A model generated the notes under the pieces. That model did not search any database. It saw only the letters and a list, made by a program, of their open reading frames with translations, and had not been told where the DNA came from. Of a stretch of 5,613 bases of DNA, positions 1 through 5,613 are shown piece by piece. Each line of letters starts with the position of its first letter. Positions within the stretch are counted from its first letter, which is position 1. The stretch spans positions 1 through 5,613 of the forward strand of contig MGQK01000035.1 in assembly GCA_001797815.1 (NCBI GenBank), written 5' to 3'. The stretch is from Deltaproteobacteria bacterium RBG_13_61_14 (GTDB taxonomy: Bacteria; RBG-13-61-14). Position numbers and translations under genes: made by a program.

Positions 1-3000
1 CATCGGCCAAGGCATCATCCAGAAGTGGATTCAAGCCGCAACTCGCGCCGGCGATCTCCCACCCGTCAAACATCAGGTCCCCGTCGCTGTCCGGGTTCAG
101 CGGGTCGGTGCCATGGGTATTGACCTCGGCACCGTCCGTGAGACTGTCCCCATCGGTGTCGGGGTCGGTGGGGTTGGTGTCGTAAACCAGGACTTCGTCG
201 CCGTCATCCAACCCGTCGGCATCGGTGTCGGCCGCGCAGGGATCGAGCCCAAGAGCTAATTCCTGGTCTTCGCGGAGCGAATCCAGATCTTTATCCGTAT
301 ACTGGATTCCGGCGCGGGTAAAAAACACTTCGGCAATCCCGAGGCGGTCGTCGGACCAGGCGACCCCGAACTGGCTTCCGGTCCAGGCCAAGGCGGGCGG
401 TCGGAAAGTGGCCGTGGCGGTGGAAATATCGCCGCTGAAAGGCCCGAGGGTGTCGCCCTCCTGGGTCAGCATTGCCACTCGGATCCGGGACGCCGCCTCG
501 TAATCCTTTTCCTCCCAGACCAGCCCGAACTGGGGCCCGATCGGGGTCAGCGCGGACGAAGACTGAACAGCAGTCAGGTAAGGGGCGTAGGTGATCTGCT
601 GGTAGGGCCCGAGCACGGCGCCGGCGCCCGAAACCAGGCCGGTGAAGATCTGTTTGTAGTAGATAAAGTCGGTCCAGGCGAGAAGGAAGTTTCCGGCGCT
701 GGCCTCGACCTCGGGGCCATAGGCCACGTTGGTGGTAATGCGCAGCTCCGGGCCCAGGACCGTGCCCGAGGCGGAAATGCGGTTGAAGTAGATTTCCGGA
801 TTGAACCCGCCCCCGCGCTCGTCCTCGAAGACCACTCCAAACAGCGATCCGTTCCAGGCCAGGCGGGGGTGGTAGTTCTCGGCCGCGTCAAAGGTCACGC
901 GCACGTCGGCGCCCAACTTCTGACCGCCAGCGCTCACCCGGGCGAAATAGATCTCATAGTTGCCGTCGCGATTGTCTATCCAGGTCACCCCATACTGGCT
1001 CCCGCTCCAGGCCAGGGACGGATATGCCTTGTTGGCCGAGGAACTGGTCACGCGGAGGTCGGACCCGATTTTGGTCCCGTCCATATTCAGCCGGATAAAA
1101 TAGATTTCCGCATTCCCGGTCCGGTGATCCGCGCCGGCAAAAGCATACTCGGCGCCGGTCCAGACCAGGGAACAGTCGTAGTAATCGTCGGCAGTCAACT
1201 GGATATTGTCGCCGATCTTGTTTCCCGCCGCGTCCAGTCGGACAAAATAATAGGAATAGCTTTGTTCCCAGGCCATCCCGAATTCGGAGCCGGTCCAGAC
1301 CAGCTTGGGATTGCGCGCAAAATAAGAGGACTGGCTCACTCGCAATTCCGATCCCACCGGGTAGGGCGGTTGCACCAACTCCGACACGGCGGAAAGCGGA
1401 TCCAGTCCGCACGCGGTGCCGGCCTCAAACCCGTCGGTCAAGTTGTCGTGATCGCTGTCCGGGCAGGAGGGGTCGGTGCCGAACGACAGCTCATCGCCGT
1501 CGTCCAGACCGTCGCCGTCCGTGTCCGCCAGCAGCGGATTGGTGAAATAGCTCGTGACCTCCTCCGCGTCGGTCAGCCCGTCCCCGTCCGTATCCGTGTC
1601 GCAGGGGTCGGTGCCTACGGTAAACTCCTGCAGGTTGGAAAGCCCGTCGGCATCGTTGTCCAACGCGGCGTCGTCGGCCAGCGGGTTCAAGCCGCAGCTT
1701 CCGCCCACATTCACCTCCCAGGCGTCGCCCATGCTGTCATCGTCGCTGTCGGGATCGGTGGGGCTGGTGCCGAGGCCGACTTCCCGGGAATCGCTCAGGC
1801 CGTCCCCGTCCGTGTCCGGATTGCAGGGATCGGTCCCGAGCTGGAACTCCTGGAGATTGGTGAGGCTGTCGCCATCCGCGCTGCCCAAGGAATCGCCGAC
1901 CAGGGGGGTGAGACAGGAGAGATAGATCACCTCCCAGCCGTCGGGCATGGTGTCGCCGTCGCTATCCGGGTTCGCCGGGTTGGTGGCATTGGCGTATTCA
2001 TCGCCATTGCTCAAGTCATCGCTGTCCAGATCCTGGCCCGCATCGGCCGGATCAGTCGGGTTCAGTCCATACGCGACTTCCCAGCCGTCGGGCATGGTGT
2101 CAGCGTCGGTGTCTATATCCTGCGGGTCGGTGCCGAGCTGATATTCCAGGAGGTTGGCGAGCCCGTCCCCGTCGGCATCAGCGTCGGCGTCATTGGCCAA
2201 CGGGTTCAGGCTGTGGCTCACCTCCCAGCCGTCGGGCATGGTGTCGCCGTCGGTGTCGGGAAGCAAGGGGTCGGTAAGATAGGTTGACACTTCTGCCCCG
2301 TCGGTCAGACCATCGTCGTCGCTATCCGAGTCGCAGGGGTTCGTGCCCAGCGTATACTCGGACAGGTTGGTCAAGCCATCGGTATCGCCGTCGAACAGGG
2401 AATCGCTGGTCAGGATATCCACGCAGGGGTAATTGTTTTCCCAGCTGTCCGGCATGCCGTCGGCGTCGCTATCCGAGTCGCAGGGGTTCGTGCCCAGGCC
2501 GTATTCGGCGAGGTTGTTCAGGCCGTCGGTATCGCCGTCGGCCAGGTCGTCAGGCACCAGGGGGTTCAGGCAGGGCTGCAGCGCTTCCCAGGCGTCGGGC
2601 ATGCCGTCGCCGTCGGTGTCGTCAGCGAGGCAGGGATCAGTGCCGTGCTGGTATTCCCGGAGGTTGTCCGCCCCATCGCCATCCGGATTGAGCAAGGAAT
2701 CGTCAACTAGAGGATTCACACAAGCCAGGTTGGCCACTTCCCAAACGTCGGGCATGGTATCGGCGTCGGTGTCCGGGTTGGTCGGATCGGTGCCGTTGAG
2801 ATATTCCTGGAGGTCGCTCAAGTCGTCGGCGTCGGCGTCCTCCAAGATCAAGGTCAGGGCCAGGTCGTCCCGGTCATTATAGTCGCCCTCGTCGCAACTC
2901 GCGGCGGGACTATCGTAAGTGAAAGCCACGCGGATACCCTGGACGCCGACCGTATCTCCCAAGGTGAAGGTGACGCTGAGGATCTCGGCCGCCCCGGATA

Positions 3001-5613
3001 CCGAGCAGCCGGCGGAACCCACGTAGTTCCAGGATACCGCGCTTGCGGAATCGGTTTGATACACATAGAGCATGTCGTCGGGAGCGGGGCCATAGCACCA
3101 GACCGTGGCATCCAGGCGGACGGTGTCGCCGGTCTGGAATCGGGCCGCATTGCTGAGGTCGGTAACGGTGAAGGCCTCGAGGGATTCGTCGGCAAGGTAC
3201 CAGCCCGAGGTCCCATCGGCGCAGGGGCTGGCGATGAGGGTATTGGGCTGGTTGGGCTCGGCGTTGTTCCCGGCGCCATTGTCCAGCTGGTTGCGGCTGT
3301 TGATCAGGGTGGTGGGCACCACGCAGGGCGCCGCGCCGGTCGAGCACTCGGGCGCGCCATAGGCGACGCTATGAACCGCGGTTTCCGGGCCGGAGGGGGT
3401 GCGGGGGTTCAATCCGTAGGTAACTTCCCAACCGTCGGGCATGCCGTCGTGGTCCGTATCCGCGTCGCAGGGGTCGGTGCCTTCGGCATACTCGTCCGCG
3501 TTGTTCAATTCATCCGAGTCATAGTCTGCCAGGTTGTCCACCGTGTCGGCCATCATGCAGGAGTAGGTGTTTTCCCAGGTGTCCGGGAGTCCGTCGTCGT
3601 CGGTGTCGCAGTTCTCGTCAATCGTGCCGTAGCCCGAGTCTCCCGGGCATTGGTTATCAATGTCGTCGCACAACTCGGCCGCGTTCGGATAGACTACGGA
3701 ATTCGCGTCCTGGCAGTCCACCCCGGTAATGGTGATATAGGCGTCGCAGCCGGTGAACCAGGTGTCCGTGTCGCTGTCGAGGCAGGTGGCGCAGGAGGTC
3801 CAGTTGTTGATGTCCGCGTCATTGCAATCCGGGCCGTCAATGCCGACATACTGGTTGCAAAGCTCGTAGTAGGTGTCGGTATCGTCGTCTTGGCAGGTGT
3901 CGCAGGTGTCCCAGGCGTTTTGATCGCCATCGTTGCAATCGGCGCCGACGAGACAACCGGGGCCGTAGCCGTCGCCGTCGCCATCGGTGCAGTCGTCGAC
4001 ACAGGGATCGGTCGAGCCCTGGTATTCCTGGAGGTTGGTGTAAGCGTCCCCGTCCGGGTTCAGGAGCGAATCTTCGACCAGCGGGTCCACACAGGCGCTG
4101 TTGGCGACTTCCCAGCCGTCGTCCATGCCGTCGCCGTCGGTGTCGGCCAGGCAGGGGTTGGAGCCGAGGCTGTATTCGGTCTGGTTGTTGAGGGTGTCGC
4201 TGTCATAGTCGGCGAGGTTGTCCACGGTATTGGCCTGCATACAGGAATAGGTCAGCTCCCAGGTGTCGGTCAGGCCGTCGCCGTCGGCGTCGTCGGCGAG
4301 GCAGGGATCCGTGCCGTGCTGGTATTCACGAAGGTTGTCAGCGCCATCGCCATCCGGATTCAGCAGGGTATCTCCCGCGAGCGGGTCCAGACAAACGTTG
4401 GCCACTTCCCAAACGTCCGGCATGCCATCGGCGTCGCTATCGGAGTCGCAGGGGCTGGTCCCGGCCGCGGCTTCCTGGTTTTCGGTAAGCAAGTCTCCGT
4501 CCCGATCACGATAGGCGGTCTCCAGGCGATAGGCCATGATCTCCTGCTGGGCGCTGTAGCGCGAGGTGAAGTAGGAGAGCATGAATTGGGAGCCGGTCCA
4601 GATCGGGGTCGGCCAGACATTGGAACCTGGCGTAAGCTGAAAATCGGCGATCCCTTTGGCGCCCTCGCCGGAGAGAGCGGTGAAGAAAATGGCCGTGCTG
4701 GCCACCCGCTCGTCCTGCCAGAAGATGCCGTATTCGCTGCCGGTCCAGAGCATCATCGGATGGTACGAATTGTTGGCCTGGCTGGTGATCCGCTGATTGG
4801 CGCCAATCAGGCCGCCGCCCAACCCGATGCGGTTGAAGTAGATTTCATAGTTGCCGTCCCGATTATCGTACCAGGACATTCCATATTCGGAGCCGGTCCA
4901 GGCCAGCGAAGAATTGGCCGAGGTCTTTCCGACGGCCGCGACCACGGTCTGCGGCGAAATCGTGTCGCCGGCTGCGGTCATTTGCACGAAGAGCAGGCGC
5001 AGGTTCCCCGCGGCAATGGTCTCGTCCCAGCCGGCCGCATAGCGGGAGCCGGTCCAGAGCAGATAGGGATTATTCGCGGTGCCGGTCCCGGTTGAAATGA
5101 CCAGGTCTCCATCCAGACGGGTGCCGTCCGCGCCGATCCGGCTGAAATAGACCTTGCCGTCCGGGGAGATCCGCGTCCACTCCAGGGCAAAAACCGAATC
5201 CTGCGGGTTCCAGATCAGCCAGGGAGCGCCGACGTTGGTAGTAGAGTTGGTGATTCGGGTCTCCGTTTGGAGGATGGCTCCGTCCGCGGCAAGACGGGCG
5301 AAGTATAGTTCCCGGACGGCGTTGCGGCCATCGTCCCAGCATAGCCCGTATTCCGACCCTGACCAGGCCAGCACCGGGTACTGGCGGGTTCCGGGAACCG
5401 TGCTGATCTGGAGGTCCGGGCCGATCTTGGCTCCGTCCGCGCCGATGCGGGTGAAATAAACCATGAAATTGGTGTTCCGGTTGTCGGTCCAGGCGATGCC
5501 CATTTCCGAAGTGGTCCAGGCGACGTTCTGATAATAACTGACGCCGGTGGCGGAGGTGACGCGGGTCTCCGGAGCGATGGTCCGGGCAAAATGCTCGGTG
5601 CTGCCCGGGAGCG
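1..5613 (-). CDS. Giant modular TSP3-repeat / beta-propeller surface protein, partial at both ends
   Basis: One minus-strand frame is open across the whole window (whole codons from 5611 down to 2, about 1,870 residues) with no stop; start and stop lie outside. Domain order by window residue: propeller-type repeats 1-367, TSP3 repeats 369-538, MopE-like Cys-rich module 539-668, TSP3 669-736, beta-sandwich-like domain about 744-922, TSP3 925-1406, second propeller block 1407-1771, TSP3 1773-1870 and onward. The Asp-rich DxDxDG motifs are typical of calcium binding, and the many regularly spaced cysteines suggest an oxidising, extracellular location. No enzyme active site, transmembrane helix or signal peptide is visible here. 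Likely role (inference): an exported calcium-dependent scaffold or adhesin. Internal ATG codons exist in frame (for example at 4981-4983), but conserved repeat sequence continues upstream of them, so none is a plausible start. I do not recognise a named gene. The frame and domain mosaic are secure; the biological role is unknown. Confidence 0.95.
2..295 (-). repeat. TSP3 calcium-binding repeats, block 4 (4 copies, continues past the window edge)
   Basis: Encodes residues 1773-1870. Copies start DKDLDSLREDQEL, DTDADGLDDGDEV, DTDGDSLTDGAEV and DSDGDLMFDGWEI. The first supplies the GLDPC cysteine expected to partner TACG on the far side of the second propeller. The last one (AGASCGLNPLLDD) is a WEV-type half with a cysteine, cut off by the window edge. 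By the spacing rule of this protein, another NLxEY-type repeat with a cysteine about 30 residues later should follow outside the window. Confidence 0.9.
299..1393 (-). repeat. Seven-copy Trp-rich repeat block, probable beta-propeller (second)
   Basis: Encodes residues 1407-1771. It belongs to the same repeat family as the block near the other end: LVWTGSEFGMAW, LVWTGAEYAFAG, LAWSGSQYGVTW, LAWNGSLFGVVF, the degenerate VEASAGNFLLAW and LTPIGPQFGLVW, then LAWTGSQFGVAW. Each is followed by an EIYFxR-type strand and usually a G-x-ELRIT strand. Equivalent first-Trp positions start at 1297, 1162, 1009, 856, 703 (Ala instead), 544 (Pro instead) and 385, with a period of 45-53 residues. An unpaired strand (VGSELRVS) precedes copy 1, and copy 7 ends at EVFFTRAG without that strand. 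This is good evidence for ring closure with exactly seven blades. The block lies between a TSP3 WEV-type half (TACGLDPL) and an EY-type half (DKDLDSLREDQE), so it looks inserted into a TSP3 double unit. The fold is inferred; the ligand is unknown. Confidence 0.82.
1394..2839 (-). repeat. TSP3 calcium-binding repeats, long block 3 (about 20 copies)
   Basis: Encodes residues 925-1406. About twenty copies alternate mainly between a MPDGWEV type ending in LNP and an NLxEY type ending in GTDP; occasional single copies (for example DGLTDGAEV, DGLSDSREV) break the alternation. Cysteine pairs at fixed spacing occur at codons starting 2722/2632, 2572/2482, 2425/2335 and 1915/1825 (29 residues between) and 1696/1603 (30 residues between). 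Two neighbouring double units, at about 2120-2227 and 1974-2083, have no cysteine in either half. An odd cysteine (GTDPSC) near the C-terminal end does not fit the pairing rule. In homologous repeats each copy wraps calcium through its Asp side chains, giving a rod-like stalk; twenty copies imply a long one. The last copy (DNLTDGFEAGTACGLDPL) is a WEV-type half whose partner lies beyond the second propeller. Confidence 0.92.
2621..2689 (-). repeat. 69-bp direct repeat within TSP3 coding sequence, copy 2
   Basis: Second copy of the segment at 4292-4360, about 1.7 kb away on the other side of the MopE-like and beta-sandwich domains. It has six synonymous differences and an identical 23-residue product. 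This points to an older internal duplication, or gene conversion, within the TSP3 array. Confidence 0.85.
2846..3382 (-). other. Six-Cys beta-sandwich-like domain resembling C-terminal domains of secreted proteases
   Basis: Encodes residues of about 744-922. Landmarks in order: APECSTGAAPC, TTLINSRNQ, EPNQPNTLI, SPCADGTSGWYLADES, FQTGDTVRLDATVWCYG, DMLYVYQTDS, SWNYVGSAGCS, ILSVTFTL, QGIRVAFTY, SCDEGDYNDRDDLALTL. The alternating polar/hydrophobic pattern indicates an all-beta domain, and six cysteines could form three disulfides. From memory, the same landmarks (EPNxPNT, CADGTSGxxxxDES, VDATVW, the final SGxYxDxDDL) occur in a domain at the C-terminus of myxobacterial secreted trypsin-like and metalloproteases. 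I could not check this. No protease domain is present in the window. The domain sits between the WEV-half and the EY-half of a TSP3 double unit, so it may be an insertion into the calcium-binding stalk. Binding of cell-wall or other polymers is a guess. Confidence 0.68.
3404..3607 (-). repeat. TSP3 calcium-binding repeats, block 2 (3 copies)
   Basis: Encodes residues 669-736. Copies begin DTDDDGLPDTWEN, DYDSDELNNADEY and DTDHDGMPDGWEV. The first two form a cysteine-paired double unit (TYSC at 3559 and TDPC at 3469, 29 residues between). This unit closely resembles one in block 1 on the other side of the MopE-like module: both contain TYSCM, then TVDNLADYDSD. The third copy is a cysteine-free WEV-type half unit ending in GLNP, and it leads straight into the beta-sandwich domain. 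Its EY-type partner seems to be the first repeat after that domain. Confidence 0.9.
3608..3997 (-). other. MopE-like Cys-rich putative metal-binding module
   Basis: Encodes residues 539-668 of the same protein. There are three tandem units: CTDGDGDGYGPGC then ADCNDGDQNAWDTC; DTCQDDDTDTYYELC then DGPDCNDADINNWTSC; and ATCLDSDTDTWFTGCDAY then GVDCQDANSVVYPNAAELC. The module ends with CDDIDNQC and TIDENC. This matches the pattern I know as the putative metal-binding motif of MopE-like bacterial surface proteins (D-x-D-GY ... DCxD ... NPxAxExCDxxDNxC ... IDE), often found in tandem in myxobacterial exported proteins. Closely spaced cysteines, Asp clusters and Trp residues support a disulfide-rich metal-binding module. 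Whether it binds copper, as the Methylococcus MopE protein does, cannot be told. An extra Gly/Tyr-rich stretch (PGDSGYG) sits between CDDIDNQC and TIDENC, where family members usually have only a few residues. TSP3 repeats abut both ends. Confidence 0.82.
3998..4507 (-). repeat. Bacterial TSP3 calcium-binding repeats, block 1 (about 7 copies)
   Basis: Encodes residues 369-538. Seven copies are visible, opening with DRDGDLLTENQE, DSDADGMPDVWEV, NPDGDGADNLREY, DADGDGLTDTWEL, DYDSDTLNNQTEY, DTDGDGMDDGWEV and NPDGDAYTNLQEY. Alternating Asp residues in DxDxDG followed by a conserved Glu are the calcium-ligand pattern of thrombospondin type 3 repeats. WEV-type and EY-type copies alternate. Three double units carry a cysteine pair with 29 residues between the partners (codons starting at 4393/4303, 4243/4153 and 4093/4003). 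The first copy is only the second half of a double unit: its GTSPC cysteine has no partner in the window, and the propeller directly precedes it. The block joins the Cys-rich MopE-like module without a linker. Confidence 0.9.
4292..4360 (-). repeat. 69-bp direct repeat within TSP3 coding sequence, copy 1
   Basis: This matches 2621-2689 at 63 of 69 bases with no gaps, in the same orientation and reading frame. Both copies encode the same 23 residues, beginning NPDGDGADNLREY and ending GTDPCLAD. All six differences are in third codon positions and are synonymous. Confidence 0.85.
4511..5611 (-). repeat. Seven-copy Trp-rich repeat block, probable beta-propeller (first)
   Basis: Encodes residues 1-367. 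The repeat consensus is roughly LAWTGSEYGxxWxDxRDGN followed by YEIYFxRIxxDGxxIGxxxRIT. The first conserved Trp of each copy has its codon at 5518, 5365, 5212, 5056, 4900, 4747 and 4600, a period of 49-52 residues. The third copy is divergent (LIWNPQDSVF). The DRDGNYEIYF segment resembles blades of WD40-like/PD40 (TolB-type) propellers. The last copy stops after its EIMAYRL strand and lacks the closing G-x-x-x-RIT strand. An isolated strand of that kind (APETRVTS) comes just before the first copy, as expected for 'velcro' closure of a seven-bladed ring. The block runs directly into a TSP3 repeat (DRDGD, from 4507). The fold is inferred from repeat length and count. Ligand and function are unknown. 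A further copy upstream of the window cannot be excluded. Confidence 0.8.

Noticed and set aside
869-2287. Plus-strand open frame (about 470 codons) with repeated VGxGVAVGV-like sequence
   Set aside because: Same antisense register as the longer frame. It spans a TSP3 array and part of a propeller and has no independent domain signature.
1394-2839. Possible CRISPR or DNA tandem array, given the many recurring gtcggtgtcg-like motifs
   Set aside because: The recurrence follows protein repeats with codon-level divergence and variable spacing. There are no identical direct repeats separated by unique spacers.
2910-3347. Arg/Pro-rich minus-strand open frame
   Set aside because: It is a shifted-frame shadow inside the beta-sandwich coding region; its composition is that expected of out-of-frame GC-rich DNA.
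3608-3997. Dockerin or EF-hand interpretation of the Asp-rich Cys region
   Set aside because: The repeated DCxD, CDxxDNxC and terminal IDE pattern fits MopE-like motifs better, and the helix-loop-helix hydrophobic pattern of EF-hands or dockerins is absent.
3694-4002. Thr/Ala/Pro-rich minus-strand open frame
   Set aside because: It is a shifted-frame reading of the Asp-codon-rich MopE-like module; Thr/Ala/Pro come from reading GAC-rich DNA out of register.
4981-4983. In-frame ATG as a possible translation start
   Set aside because: Propeller repeats with normal periodicity continue upstream to the window edge, so this Met is internal.
3056-5095. Long plus-strand open frame (about 680 codons), Val/Ala/Gly-rich
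   Set aside because: It is exactly codon-on-codon antisense to the real gene: GAC/GAT become GTC/ATC and GGC becomes GCC. Stops would need sense TTA, CTA or TCA codons, which are rare here. Its product is low-complexity Val/Gly/Ala repeats mirroring the TSP3 repeats.

Overview
The window lies entirely inside one very large protein-coding gene read on the minus strand. One reading frame (minus-strand codons whose high coordinate is 3n+1) is open from base 5611 to base 2, about 1,870 codons. It has no in-frame stop, no credible start, and runs off both ends. There is no intergenic space, RNA gene, promoter, terminator or mobile element visible. Long plus-strand open frames are the antisense shadow of this Asp/Gly-rich gene.

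The visible protein is a mosaic of extracellular-type modules. In N-to-C order (high to low coordinates): (1) a block of seven ~51-residue Trp-rich repeats, probably a seven-bladed beta-propeller; (2) seven bacterial thrombospondin type 3 (TSP3) calcium-binding repeats; (3) a cysteine-rich MopE-like putative metal-binding module; (4) three more TSP3 repeats; (5) a six-cysteine beta-sandwich-like domain resembling one I recall from secreted myxobacterial proteases; (6) about twenty TSP3 repeats; (7) a second seven-repeat propeller; (8) at least four more TSP3 repeats, continuing past the window edge. No catalytic domain, membrane segment, signal peptide or sorting signal falls inside the window. 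The likely picture is a secreted or surface-anchored, calcium-stiffened, disulfide-stabilised scaffold or adhesin that displays globular domains. That role is inferred, not shown.

The most interesting structure is the architecture rule in the TSP3 parts. Repeats alternate between a 'MPDGWEV' type and an 'NLxEYxxGTDP' type, forming double units. In nine complete double units a cysteine sits in each half, with 29 residues between them in eight cases and 30 in one. Two uninterrupted double units lack both cysteines. The second propeller and the beta-sandwich appear to be spliced into the short linker inside such a double unit, and the first propeller probably is too. The globular domains would then be side-loops on a continuous calcium-binding stalk.

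The organism cannot be fixed. GC-rich DNA and the combination of bacterial TSP3, MopE-like and myxobacterial-protease-like modules suggest Myxococcota or another former deltaproteobacterial or candidate-phylum lineage with large surface proteins.
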